Shown: positions 27,432-34,874 of the stretch, piece by piece
Position numbering within the stretch: position 1 is the first letter of the stretch
Layout: the number at the start of each line of letters is the position of its first letter
NCBI RefSeq assembly: GCF_000970685.1
Contig: NZ_LAJB01000011.1
Coordinates: 1-64,000, forward strand
Source of the DNA: Domibacillus indicus
Lineage (GTDB): Bacteria; Bacillota; Bacilli; Bacillales; Domibacillaceae
Direction: 5' to 3'
DNA: 64,000 bases
Notes under the pieces: generated by a model
The model's input: the letters and a program-made list of their open reading frames with translations, nothing else
Told to the model about the DNA's origin: nothing
The model's database searches: none
Translations under genes and position numbers: made by a program

Positions 27432-27539
27432 ATGGATCATGTATTAATGCAGCGTCTAAACAAACAGGGACTTATTTTCGCAGCGGTCCATACGGTGTTT
27501 TTCCTAAACCTCGCCATTGAATTTTTGCTTTCCCGCTAA
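27432..27539 (+). CDS. 35-residue single-pass membrane peptide
   Basis: ATG at 27432, TAA at 27537-27539. The product begins MDHVLMQRLNKQG and continues as a hydrophobic helix (LIFAAVHTVFFLNLAIEFLL) ending in SR. It has its own promoter, a good RBS (AGGTGAT, 6-nt spacing) and its own strong terminator, so it is a full monocistronic gene of about 200 nt. I do not recognise the family. The position between cls and a polyamine/PspA cluster suggests a membrane role, which is inference. Confidence 0.75.
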   Translation: MDHVLMQRLNKQGLIFAAVHTVFFLNLAIEFLLSR

Positions 27540-27544
27540 TAATT

Positions 27545-27577
27545 AAAAGCCGCCTGCCGGATGCAGGCGGCTTTTTT
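27545..27577 (+). terminator. Terminator after the 35-residue gene
   Basis: Stem AAAAGCCGCCTGC / GCAGGCGGCTTTT followed by TTATTTG. Very strong. Confidence 0.93.
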
Positions 27578-27612
27578 ATTTGATAAAATAAAATAAAAAA
27601 GGCGGTAATCGC

Positions 27613-27795
27613 ATGAACAAGTCACAAATTGAATATAAAATCCGAGAATTAAAGATGGATTATATGCGTATACAGGGAGACATCGAAAAATTAGAGTCTA
27701 CTGGACATGGAACATCTAAAGCAGAAGAAATGCTTGTTCAACTGGAGAACGAGCTGAGAGAACTAAACGAACAGCTTATGGCAGCTGAAAAATAA
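27613..27795 (+). CDS. Small coiled-coil protein (SE1832-like family)
   Basis: A 60-residue, highly charged, helical protein (IRELKMDYMRIQGDIEKLES, LVQLENELRELNEQL) with heptad-like leucine spacing. It resembles the short SE1832-type proteins common in Bacillaceae and staphylococci, which have no known function. The RBS GGCGGT is moderate. No clear promoter is seen, so it may depend on read-through from the gene before it. Confidence 0.75.
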   Translation: MNKSQIEYKIRELKMDYMRIQGDIEKLESTGHGTSKAEEMLVQLENELRELNEQLMAAEK

Positions 27796-27817
27796 TATTA
27801 TTGTACTGTTCGCAAAA

Positions 27818-27848
27818 TAAGCCGCCTCTTTTTCAAAGGCGGCTTATG
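27818..27848. terminator. Bidirectional terminator
   Basis: Stem ATAAGCCGCCT / AGGCGGCTTAT with a T/A-rich loop, between convergent genes. T-rich tails occur on the minus strand (TTATTTTG). Confidence 0.75.
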
Positions 27849-27860
27849 TCGTTAAGCAGT

Positions 27861-29402
27861 TTAGTAATAACGCCACGACTTTTCGTATACTTCGATCAAA
27901 TTGGGACGAATTAGCGTGTTCGGTTCAAGTGTTGTTCCGTCTTCCATCACCGCGTCTTCGTCTTTTCCGAATTTCGCAAGCGCCGGCAGCATATCGCTCG
28001 TTAAATACTTTGTATCCTTTAAAAGCTTCAACTCTTCTACCTTGATTTCATTCCGCGATGCCAGTACGTATCCCCAGCCGCCAAAGCTCGGAATATCAGC
28101 ATGAAGGTTTTCTGTCTGCAAACCGGCTGCCTGTACAGTCCGGTCAATGGTCCAGTACACTTTCGGAGCGAATACCGGACTTGTTGCCTGTACAATCATG
28201 GCTCCGTCCGGATGCAGGTGATTGCGGACGAGAGAATAAAACTCCTGGGTATAAAGCTTGTTTAACGATTCATTATTTGGATCAGGCAGATCAATGATCA
28301 CCACATCATAAAAGCCCTCCGCCTTTTCCAAAAATTGAAAAGCATCTTCATTTACAATTTTCACGCGTGGATCATCCAGTGCCCCCTCGTTTAAGTCTGT
28401 CAGCAAATGGTTCGTTCGAGCTGTTTGAGTCATAGCCGGATCAAGATCTACCAGCGTTACATCTTTCAGATCGTTGTACTTTACCAATTCACGAACAGCA
28501 AGGCCGTCCCCGCCGCCCAACACGAGAATGCGATCGCGGCGTGCGGCTGCAGCCATTACGGGATGAACAAGAATTTCGTGATAGCGGTATTCATCGGAAG
28601 AGCTGAATTGCAGCTGTCCATCCAAATAAAGTCTTGTATCTCCCTGCTCCCTTGTTAAAATAATCTGCTGATATGCAGTTTGCTCAGAAAAAACAACCGG
28701 GTCTTTATACAGCTTTTGTTCAAAATGAAAAGCCGCTTCTTCTCCAAATAAAGCACCGCTGACCAAAATGATTAAAAATATTATGCCGCTCAGAGCATGA
28801 ACCCAGAAACGCTTTAACTCATGGCGAAACCGGAATACAATCCAGAGAGCTACCGCTACATTGATCAGCGCGACAAGGAACGATGTTTTAACGAGCCCAA
28901 AGTATGGCCGAAGAAGAAACAAAAACAATAATCCGCCAATCAGACCGCCGGCATAATCGGAGAACAAAACCTTTGCCGCACTTTTTTCAAGCGTGACCCC
29001 GATTTCATTCGCTTTCCGGATTAAGATGGGAAGCTCGACCCCTGTTAACGTTCCAACGAGCAGCGTAACTCCATATAAAAACAATGCATCTGTGCCTTCC
29101 GGCAGGTATGCCGTCACCCCAAAGAGCAGCATGGCGGAAAAACCGCCTGCCAGCCCAATTCCATATTCAATCCAAATGAACGAAGCGATCAAATTTCGTG
29201 TCATTTTTTCACTTATGTATGCGCCGATGCCCATTCCGGTTAAAAAAAGAGAGATGGTCAGCGTATATTGCTTTACCCCATCTCCTAAAATGTATGACCC
29301 GAGTGCACCGAACAGCACTTCAAATATAATTCCGCATATGGAAACAATACCTGATGCATAATAAATCGCCCGGCTTTGCCGAAGAGATTCCTGTTCAGTC
29401 AT
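27861..29402 (-). CDS. Membrane-anchored spermidine synthase-like aminopropyltransferase
   Basis: A 513-residue two-part protein. The N-terminal half (about 1-215) has seven or so transmembrane helices; the C-terminal half (about 225-500) is a spermidine synthase fold with LVLGGGDGLAVRELVKY (decarboxylated-SAM site), VDLDPAM and VVIIDLPDPN. B. subtilis SpeE is soluble, so this is the membrane-fused form. It probably moves an aminopropyl group to a polyamine-like or membrane-linked acceptor; the real substrate is unknown. Last gene of the DUF4178-PspA-DUF4247-DUF350 set, 12 nt after DUF350. Confidence 0.88.
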   Translation of the reverse strand: MTEQESLRQSRAIYYASGIVSICGIIFEVLFGALGSYILGDGVKQYTLTISLFLTGMGIGAYISEKMTRNLIASFIWIEYGIGLAGGFSAMLLFGVTAYLPEGTDALFLYGVTLLVGTLTGVELPILIRKANEIGVTLEKSAAKVLFSDYAGGLIGGLLFLFLLRPYFGLVKTSFLVALINVAVALWIVFRFRHELKRFWVHALSGIIFLIILVSGALFGEEAAFHFEQKLYKDPVVFSEQTAYQQIILTREQGDTRLYLDGQLQFSSSDEYRYHEILVHPVMAAAARRDRILVLGGGDGLAVRELVKYNDLKDVTLVDLDPAMTQTARTNHLLTDLNEGALDDPRVKIVNEDAFQFLEKAEGFYDVVIIDLPDPNNESLNKLYTQEFYSLVRNHLHPDGAMIVQATSPVFAPKVYWTIDRTVQAAGLQTENLHADIPSFGGWGYVLASRNEIKVEELKLLKDTKYLTSDMLPALAKFGKDEDAVMEDGTTLEPNTLIRPNLIEVYEKSWRYY

Positions 29403-29414
29403 TCTAACACCGCC

Positions 29415-29810
29415 TTATGTAATTGAGGCGCCAATAACAAACGCCAGACCGACGGATACAGAAAAAGAGACAATACCGACAGCCAGGTTTCCTTTTTTCA
29501 GCTGCTCTTCAACAGAAAAGCCTCTTGTAAGCAGTTCAAACAGCAGATACGCAAGAAGCTGAAGAACCATGCCGAACAATCCCCATATAATCGTCTCACT
29601 AATCGAATCATTATGGAAAATAGAAAATGTCATAATAACACAAATACCGATTATTTTTCCGCCGATTGACAGTGCAACTGCCGCATTATTTCCTTTGATC
29701 TCATCCCAGTCTTTATACTTTCTCGTCATTAATTCAAAAATAACCAGTCCTGCTATAACGACCACAATCGCTGCAGCCCAATATAAAAGAGTAAGCAAAA
29801 ATGGATTCAC
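29415..29810 (-). CDS. DUF350 family membrane protein (YjfL-like)
   Basis: A 131-residue protein with four transmembrane helices in two similar halves (each half has an FE-L-TR motif: IFELMTRKYKDWDEIKGNNAAVALSIG and LFELLTRGFSVEEQLKKGNLAVGIVSFS in pieces). This internal repeat is typical of DUF350/YjfL, which is often found with PspA homologues and polyamine-modifying enzymes. A channel or anchor role is only inferred. It starts 25 nt after the DUF4247 gene. Confidence 0.88.
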   Translation of the reverse strand: MNPFLLTLLYWAAAIVVVIAGLVIFELMTRKYKDWDEIKGNNAAVALSIGGKIIGICVIMTFSIFHNDSISETIIWGLFGMVLQLLAYLLFELLTRGFSVEEQLKKGNLAVGIVSFSVSVGLAFVIGASIT

Positions 29811-29835
29811 CGCTGCATTCCCTCATTTCGTCTTA

Positions 29836-30396
29836 TTATTTTCCTTCTCCTGGCCCGCCGCCGCGGAATGTTGCACCCCGGCCGTAAGAGCCTGATGAAA
29901 AAGTTCCAGTTCCATAATAGCCGCCGCCGGAATAACAATCATCATTATTGTTTCTGCATTTATTAGCCTGTGTCCGCTCCCAGTTTGAGCCGAAGCGGCC
30001 ATTTAACATAGAGCCAAGAAACATTCCGGTAAAAAAGCCAGGATTGTAATGTGTGCGGACAAATTCGTCCTCGGCTACTTCTACAAGGGTCGAGCCGGGA
30101 TTGTCCGGATCTTCCGTTAAGATAATAAATTCATCATCATAAACAAGCACCTGCCGTCCATCTACTGCTTCCCCAACCTGTTCAGGCTCCTGCACATCAA
30201 TAAGTTCAGCTGCTGTATCTGCAAGGCTTTGATCAGTCCGGTAAACCATAGCCCGGTCACTGGCATTTGTACTGCTCTGGACAGCATCAATAAATGTATA
30301 ATTTTCATCAATATAATCGTCCGCTTCCTGCAAGCCGCAGGCAGCCAAAAACAAGACTGCCGCTATCGTCATTGTCAGCCATTTCTTTTTTTTCAT
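29836..30396 (-). CDS. DUF4247 family lipoprotein
   Basis: A 186-residue lipoprotein: MKKKKWLTMTIAAVLFLAACG has a lipobox (LAAC) with the cysteine at 20. The middle part (about 25-120) is acidic, including VEVAEDEFVRTHYNPGFFTG. The tail is glycine/serine/tyrosine-rich and disordered (YSGGGYYGTGTFSSGSYGRG, then RGGGPGEGK). It matches the DUF4247 family that travels with PspA and DUF4178 in Bacilli and actinobacteria. It faces outside the membrane, so it could be the sensor of the set (inference). Confidence 0.85.
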   Translation of the reverse strand: MKKKKWLTMTIAAVLFLAACGLQEADDYIDENYTFIDAVQSSTNASDRAMVYRTDQSLADTAAELIDVQEPEQVGEAVDGRQVLVYDDEFIILTEDPDNPGSTLVEVAEDEFVRTHYNPGFFTGMFLGSMLNGRFGSNWERTQANKCRNNNDDCYSGGGYYGTGTFSSGSYGRGATFRGGGPGEGK

Positions 30397-30421
30397 TATG
30401 AAAACACTCCAAATGAACAGA

Positions 30422-30447
30422 AACGGCCCGCCGCACCGGGCGGGCCG
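30422..30447 (-). other. GC-rich hairpin between pspA and the DUF4247 gene
   Basis: Minus-strand stem GGCCCGCC / GGCGGGCC with loop CGGTGC, followed by GTTTCTGTTCATTT. The tail is not a clean U run. It may be a partial terminator or an mRNA stabiliser that sets PspA higher than the downstream membrane proteins. Confidence 0.55.
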
Positions 30448-30454
30448 CGGTTCC

Positions 30455-31126
30455 TTATTCTTTTCCGAGCTTTTGCTTCAATGCGGCCAGTTCGTCATCC
30501 ACTGCGCTGTTTTTCTTTAAGGCAGCTAATTCATCGTCCAGGCTTCTTGAACCGGCACGTAAGTCTTCGGATGTTTCGGCTTCTGCTTCATACTGCATTA
30601 CTTTTTCTTCCATGCGTTCAAAGCCGCGTTTCGATTCATCACTGCCAACCGATGACATAGCCCGGTTCATTTTCGTTCTTGTTTTTGCTGATTCTGCCCG
30701 GGCTTTTAATGAATCTTTTTTCAGCTGCATTTCTTCGTATTCCCGCTTCATTTCTGACAGCTTTTCACGAAGGGCTGCTGCATCCGCTGCGGCCTGTGCA
30801 TGGGCTTCTTTCATGGATTCCGCCTGCTTGGCGTAATTATTCTTATCCTCAAGCGCACGGCGGGCCAGGTCTTCATTTTCCGCTTCAATCGCGTCGACCG
30901 CCTGCTGCTGGCGCTTTTCAACCATGCTGTTCGCATCTTCGTACTTCTTTTTCAGCATTTTTTCATTTGCAATCTGCTTTGCCACAGCTGTTTCCGCATC
31001 GCGGATATCAGCGGACATCTCCCGCATGAACTGGTCGAGCATTTTTACCGGATCTTCCGCTTTGTCAAGTGCTGCATTTAATTCCGAACCTACATATGTT
31101 CTTACACGCTTAAAAAATTGAAACAT
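30455..31126 (-). CDS. pspA: PspA/IM30 membrane-repair protein
   Basis: A 223-residue PspA/IM30 (ESCRT-III-like) protein, all helical with long coiled coils (about 25-190) and an amphipathic N-terminus MFQFFKRVRTYVGSEL that inserts into stressed membranes. The C-terminus carries two copies of DDELAALK separated by six residues, an unusual tail. PspA assembles into rods and rings that seal or shape leaky membranes. The frame opens at a TTG (31141), but that lies in the RBS (TTGGAGGAG). ATG 31126 fits the family start. Confidence 0.93.
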   Translation of the reverse strand: MFQFFKRVRTYVGSELNAALDKAEDPVKMLDQFMREMSADIRDAETAVAKQIANEKMLKKKYEDANSMVEKRQQQAVDAIEAENEDLARRALEDKNNYAKQAESMKEAHAQAAADAAALREKLSEMKREYEEMQLKKDSLKARAESAKTRTKMNRAMSSVGSDESKRGFERMEEKVMQYEAEAETSEDLRAGSRSLDDELAALKKNSAVDDELAALKQKLGKE

Positions 31127-31146
31127 TTTTTTCTCCTCCAATGTTG

Positions 31147-31656
31147 TTAGCTTCCCGCTAAAATAGTCACTTCGTATTCCTCAATTTCATACCCATAGCT
31201 GACTTCAACATCGCCGCCCCACACTTCCACAGATAAGAAGTGTTCCTCCGAGTCATCGGTGTAATCATAGTAATCCACATTTTTGCCATGGACATTCTCG
31301 CTTCGGCCTTCACCTTTTACATAAGCGCGCCCCTGTTCTTCCAGATAATACGTGCGCCCTTCATGAGATACTTTTTTCGTCCCTGGCTCAAGACCCGGCA
31401 GGCGAATGGTTTCATACATCCCCACTTCAAGCTCATCATCCAGCTCTACACTTAACCAGTGTGTTTTCCCATCTGCCGCCAGCTGATACGCATCCCACGT
31501 GTAGCCGCTGTCATTGTAATGAATTTTTCCTGTTACTTCGTAATCCACCAGATCATACGTAACAAAATCCCCTACACGCAGTGTAAGCAGTGTTCGTTCT
31601 TCCGCTTCCGGCACATTTTCTTCGGTCCCGCCAAAAAGCCGCCTCCAAAAACTCAT
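31147..31656 (-). CDS. DUF4178 family protein, first gene of the Psp-type operon
   Basis: A 169-residue DUF4178 protein. It has a basic N-terminus (MSFWRRLFGG), then a beta-rich domain with LRVGDFVTYDLVDYEVTGKI, followed by YTWDAYQLAADGKTHWLSVE and HFLSVEVWGGDVEVSYGYE. No signal peptide or membrane segment. The family is found next to PspA, DUF350 and spermidine-synthase-like genes, but its activity is unknown. RBS GAGGTG. A SigW-type promoter is only about 20 bp upstream, giving a very short leader. Confidence 0.85.
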   Translation of the reverse strand: MSFWRRLFGGTEENVPEAEERTLLTLRVGDFVTYDLVDYEVTGKIHYNDSGYTWDAYQLAADGKTHWLSVELDDELEVGMYETIRLPGLEPGTKKVSHEGRTYYLEEQGRAYVKGEGRSENVHGKNVDYYDYTDDSEEHFLSVEVWGGDVEVSYGYEIEEYEVTILAGS

Positions 31657-31677
31657 TTGTTTTTCACCTCACTCTAT

Positions 31678-31704
31678 GTACGAGCATTTTAAAGGAAAGT
31701 TTCA
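31678..31704 (-). promoter_or_regulatory. ECF sigma (SigW-type) promoter of the PspA operon
   Basis: Minus strand TGAAAC (31699-31704), a 16-bp spacer, CGTAC (31678-31682), immediately followed by the RBS and DUF4178 start. In B. subtilis the pspA-containing ydjFGHI operon is also in the SigW regulon. Confidence 0.88.
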
Positions 31705-31740
31705 CTTTCGCCAGATAAATTCATAAAATTTTTGCTTCTA

Positions 31741-31768
31741 CAAAAAAACAGCTGCTATCAGCTGTTTT
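31741..31768 (-). terminator. Terminator after the second lipid kinase
   Basis: Minus-strand stem ACAGCTG / CAGCTGT with loop ATAG, followed by seven T. Confidence 0.88.
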
Positions 31769-32648
31769 GCGAGGTAAATACGTTAATATGCCCTTTAAGC
31801 ACCTCAAGCTGGAATGGAACCGGATCGCCCAGGTCGCCGTCTACATTCGCGGTCAGGTTCATCGAAGAGCGGACAGTTGCTTTTTTTGTTCGAAAGTACA
31901 ATACGTCCGGATCTTCCTGAAACTCACCCCTCAGCAGGTTTGTACCAATCCGCAGCAATTTAGGCAGAGCTACATCCTTTACAATAAAACAGTGAAATAA
32001 CCCATCTGCCGCTTTCGCATCCGGCGCCAGCTTTTCAAATCCTCCAACGGAATTGGTCAGGGCTGCTAAAAAAAGAAGTGCCTCCTCTTTATATACTGCT
32101 TCATTATCCGCTTCAACGGTCAGCGAAAACGGTGTTTTTTCTGTCAGTGTTTTTAACCCTTCTACCACGTAAGCAAACGCCCCGAGTGTTGTTTTTTGTT
32201 TAGATGTTACTTCTCCCGTCGCCTCGGCAATCCCGCCAACAGCCAAAATATTTAGAAAATAAGAATCATTAATCTTTCCAATATCAGCGGGTCTCGTCTT
32301 TCCTCCCAATGAAGCGATGGCCTCTTCCGGCTCAAGCGGAATATTTAATGCACGCGCAAAGTCATTAACAGTGCCAAGCGGAATAACACCGAGCACAGGA
32401 CGATGCGGCTGTTCAGCAAGGCCATTAACCGTTTCGTTCATTGTCCCGTCCCCGCCCATAGCAATTACAGTATCAAACTTCAGGCTGCACGCTTCCTTCG
32501 CAAAGCGCTCCGCGTCCCCTTCTCCTTCTGTGAAACGCGCTTTTACATTGTATCCGAGCCTCTCAAGCTGTTCTGTAATTTGGCTGACATACTCCCCCGC
32601 TTTTTCTTTTCCAGAAGAGGGATTTGCAATAATCATGGCTTTTTTCAT
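31758..32648 (-). CDS. YegS/DagK-type lipid kinase (BmrU-like)
   Basis: A 296-residue diacylglycerol-kinase-like protein with MKKAMIIANPSSGKE at the start (phosphate loop NPSSGK), MGGDGTMNETVNGLAE (about 65-80), and LGTVNDFARALNIP. Similar to BmrU/YerQ-type lipid kinases. The ATG at 32648 follows GGAGGG at a fair distance, and the resulting length is normal for the family. The same frame stays open for 84 more codons to an ATG at 32900 (separate entry), so a longer fused protein is possible. Confidence 0.85.
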   Translation of the reverse strand: MKKAMIIANPSSGKEKAGEYVSQITEQLERLGYNVKARFTEGEGDAERFAKEACSLKFDTVIAMGGDGTMNETVNGLAEQPHRPVLGVIPLGTVNDFARALNIPLEPEEAIASLGGKTRPADIGKINDSYFLNILAVGGIAEATGEVTSKQKTTLGAFAYVVEGLKTLTEKTPFSLTVEADNEAVYKEEALLFLAALTNSVGGFEKLAPDAKAADGLFHCFIVKDVALPKLLRIGTNLLRGEFQEDPDVLYFRTKKATVRSSMNLTANVDGDLGDPVPFQLEVLKGHINVFTSQNS

Positions 32649-32900
32649 GCCGATTGGCCCTCCTTGTTTTCTCGACCGGCGGTTCCGGTAAAACTGGCCG
32701 GTGCCCAATTCATCATTTAGTATCAGCTCCATTTGCTCTAAATCGTTTTTGCCAACGGGCGGGTCTTTTTCGGACCAATTCACAATGTAAATAAAATAAT
32801 ACGTATGGATCAGCCGAAAAATAACATTTGAATGCGGGAACTGATCATAAACTGCCTTAATGTTATAACGTTTTGTATACGTCCAGCTGACTAATTTCAT
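32649..32900 (-). other. 84-codon in-frame extension ahead of the lipid kinase
   Basis: From ATG 32900 (RBS-like AGGTGAGG) the frame runs without a stop into the kinase. Its sequence (KRYNIKAVYDQFPHSNVIF, FYRNRRSRKQGG) looks like a real soluble protein, not random read-through. Either a two-part 380-residue protein is made, or translation starts at both ATGs. I do not recognise the extension. Confidence 0.5.
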
Positions 32901-32921
32901 GCTTCCTCACCTAGCTTTTGT

Positions 32922-32946
32922 ATACCCGAATTTTGCCGAAAAGAAC
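32922..32946 (-). promoter_or_regulatory. Candidate sigma-B promoter before the lipid kinase
   Basis: Minus strand GTTCTT (32941-32946), 13 bp, GGGTAT (32922-32927). The -10 is perfect but the -35 matches only GTT of the consensus, so this is a weak-to-moderate call. Confidence 0.35.
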
Positions 32947-33039
32947 ATGGCAATCTGCCCTTTTTCGCTAAAAACAGTGAAAGGAAAAAAGCAGACTGGC
33001 TTGAATGTATTAATTATTAAAGAAAAAAGGAGGGTTACT

Positions 33040-33453
33040 ATGTATACAGCGAAAGAAGCAGCAGCCGCCCTGGGTATTAGTCCATCAACGTTAAGCAAGT
33101 ACATCATGGCACTTGAAGGAGCAGGATTTCGGTTTGAAACGGGAAAGCGCAACGCAAGACAGTTTAGTGAAAAAGAACTTGCTACGCTGCGCCAGATGAT
33201 TGAGACTGCCGCCGCTGAAGATCTTCCGCCTGGACAAGCAGCCCATTTGATTGGACAAAACGCCTATTTTTCTTTAATGGAAGAACGGATTTCGGCTATC
33301 GAAAAGCGGCAGGAGCAGTTAATGAAATTATATGAGGATTTGTCTGCAAAGATGGATCGTCTTCCTGTTCATCATGTTCCCGACTATTCACCGCCTTCTT
33401 TTTTACTTTTACCAAAACGAAAAGCAGGATTTTTGAACTTTTTGTCGAAATGA
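33040..33453 (+). CDS. MerR-like helix-turn-helix protein (RacA/YfhP-type N-terminus)
   Basis: A 137-residue protein with an N-terminal MerR-type winged helix (YTAKEAAAALGISPSTLSKYI, about 2-24, then ARQFSEKELATLRQM), a central helical segment with RISAIEKRQEQLMKLYEDLS (coiled coil, about 85-110) and a basic C-terminus (LLPKRKAGFLNFLSK). The layout is like RacA-type chromosome-anchoring or small regulatory MerR proteins, but the role is unknown. ATG 33040 has AAAGGAGGG; the longer upstream frame lacks any RBS. Confidence 0.75.
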   Translation: MYTAKEAAAALGISPSTLSKYIMALEGAGFRFETGKRNARQFSEKELATLRQMIETAAAEDLPPGQAAHLIGQNAYFSLMEERISAIEKRQEQLMKLYEDLSAKMDRLPVHHVPDYSPPSFLLLPKRKAGFLNFLSK

Positions 33454-33516
33454 ATAGAAAGTTAAAGGTACATCCTGTTATAGTCAGACTATGTGAAAAA
33501 GAAGGAGATCTCTATT

Positions 33517-34299
33517 TTGAAAAAAGCAATCTTTTTTGACCTCGATGATACATTACTGGATGACAAAAAAAGCATTCAAACGGCTTTTGATGTTACCTGC
33601 AAAGAATTAGCAGAAAAGCATAACAAAAGAGCAGCCGATATTGAAAAGCACGTCCGCGCCGCTGCACATGCCCAGTATAAAACATATGATTTTTATCCGA
33701 TCACTCTTTCGATTGGCATTAACCCTTTTGAAGGATTATGGGGAAACTTTGGCGACGTCCATCATAATGGGTTTCGGTCAATGGGTGACCAGATTGCAGA
33801 TTATCAGTTGAAAGCATGGGAAAATGGCTTATCGGCGGCAGGAATTCCTTCTTCTGAAGCAGAATGGGCCCGCGAACAGTTCCGGGCTGTCCGCCGCAAG
33901 TCCCCTTTTGTTTATGAGGAGACATATGATGTGCTGAATACCCTGCGGGATAAAGGGATCCGTCTTTTGCTTTTAACAAATGGCGCCCCTTCCCTTCAGC
34001 TCGAAAAATTAACCATGACACCCGAGCTTGTCCCGTATTTTGAACATATATTGATTTCCGGGCATTTTGGCTTTGGAAAGCCTGAAAAAGCCATTTTTGA
34101 CCATGCTTTGCGGCTGATGGATTTGCATCCTGAAGAAGTGTTAATGGTTGGAGATAATCAAGGCACGGATATTTTAGGAGCAACCCGGACAGGCATTGAA
34201 TCCGCCTGGATCGATCATGGCGAAGGAAAAGTGGTTGAAGGCGCAAATCCAATTCACAAATTAAGCCGTCTTAAAGATGTTCTTTCTCTTATTGAATAG
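33517..34299 (+). CDS. HAD-superfamily hydrolase (YjjG-like subfamily)
   Basis: A 260-residue HAD phosphatase with all motifs: FDLDDTLLD (I, nucleophile D), LLLLTNGAP (II), FGFGKPEKAIF (III lysine) and MVGDNQGTDILGA (IV). The alpha-helical cap (about 20-110) places it with pyrimidine-nucleotidase-like or phosphoglycolate-phosphatase-like enzymes. The substrate cannot be told from sequence. TTG 33517 with AAGGAG at 9 nt is preferred over GTG 33493. Confidence 0.85.
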   Translation: MKKAIFFDLDDTLLDDKKSIQTAFDVTCKELAEKHNKRAADIEKHVRAAAHAQYKTYDFYPITLSIGINPFEGLWGNFGDVHHNGFRSMGDQIADYQLKAWENGLSAAGIPSSEAEWAREQFRAVRRKSPFVYEETYDVLNTLRDKGIRLLLLTNGAPSLQLEKLTMTPELVPYFEHILISGHFGFGKPEKAIFDHALRLMDLHPEEVLMVGDNQGTDILGATRTGIESAWIDHGEGKVVEGANPIHKLSRLKDVLSLIE

Positions 34300-34324
34300 G
34301 TTTATTTTTTTCAAAATCGGGTAG
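34300..34324 (+). promoter_or_regulatory. Candidate sigma-B promoter before the 141-residue orphan gene
   Basis: GTTTAT (34300-34305), 13-bp spacer, GGGTAG (34319-34324): two mismatches to GTTTAA/GGGTAT, with spacing in range. It starts at the HAD gene stop codon and lies about 53 bp before the ATG at 34377. Confidence 0.6.
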
Positions 34325-34376
34325 TTATTATGAAAGAATAGCTGCCTGTTTTTAAGGTAAGAGGAGAGAACCATTT

Positions 34377-34802
34377 ATGGAAAAGCAATTTCAGCCGTCC
34401 AAATTGGACATTAAAATTTTTGATAGAAAAAACAGCCGTCCCTTTGAAGAAGCATCACTAAACGATAAAGAAATTTACGAACTTCGTGACGATACAATGC
34501 GGACACCGCTTGAAAAAGCAGACGTGTTTGAACAGCTTCTTCAATCAGAGGATGCATGTGAATTATGGATTGTACCGGTAACGGAATCCACCTCGTCATT
34601 CACCCAGTCGCTGTCTGAAGAAAAAACAGCTGCTTTATTCGGAATGCTGTCATCCTTTCATGAAAAAGTACAGCGCGACCGGCTTTTTCTCATTTCCGGC
34701 TCCGACTGCTCAAGCAGCATGAAGGAAAAAGTGGAACAGCTTGGCTATACCATTCTTCCATGTGAGCTTGAAGAGCTTAAATCGCTTACCGTTGAATATT
34801 AA
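34377..34802 (+). CDS. Hypothetical protein, possibly general stress
   Basis: A 141-residue soluble protein, acidic, with no signal or membrane segment. Sequence landmarks are KLDIKIFDRKNSRPFEEASL and a C-terminal half with LFLISGSDCSSSMKEKVEQL. I do not recognise the family. The RBS AGGAGAG is good. A sigma-B-like promoter is directly upstream, so it may be a general stress protein (inference). Confidence 0.7.
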   Translation: MEKQFQPSKLDIKIFDRKNSRPFEEASLNDKEIYELRDDTMRTPLEKADVFEQLLQSEDACELWIVPVTESTSSFTQSLSEEKTAALFGMLSSFHEKVQRDRLFLISGSDCSSSMKEKVEQLGYTILPCELEELKSLTVEY

Positions 34803-34831
34803 AAAGCGGGCTTCTCTGGACAGCCCAAAGA

Positions 34832-34867
34832 AAGCAGCCCCGGCAGAAGCCGGGGCTGCTTTTTACT
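34832..34867. terminator. Bidirectional terminator
   Basis: A perfect stem AAGCAGCCCCGGC / GCCGGGGCTGCTT with loop AGAA and T runs at either end, between convergent genes. Confidence 0.93.
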
Positions 34868-34874
34868 ATTCAGG

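Noticed and set aside
33719-34252. A 177-codon minus-strand frame opposite the HAD gene.
   Set aside because: The HAD gene has all four catalytic motifs in the plus frame, and the antisense frame has no RBS or recognisable domain.
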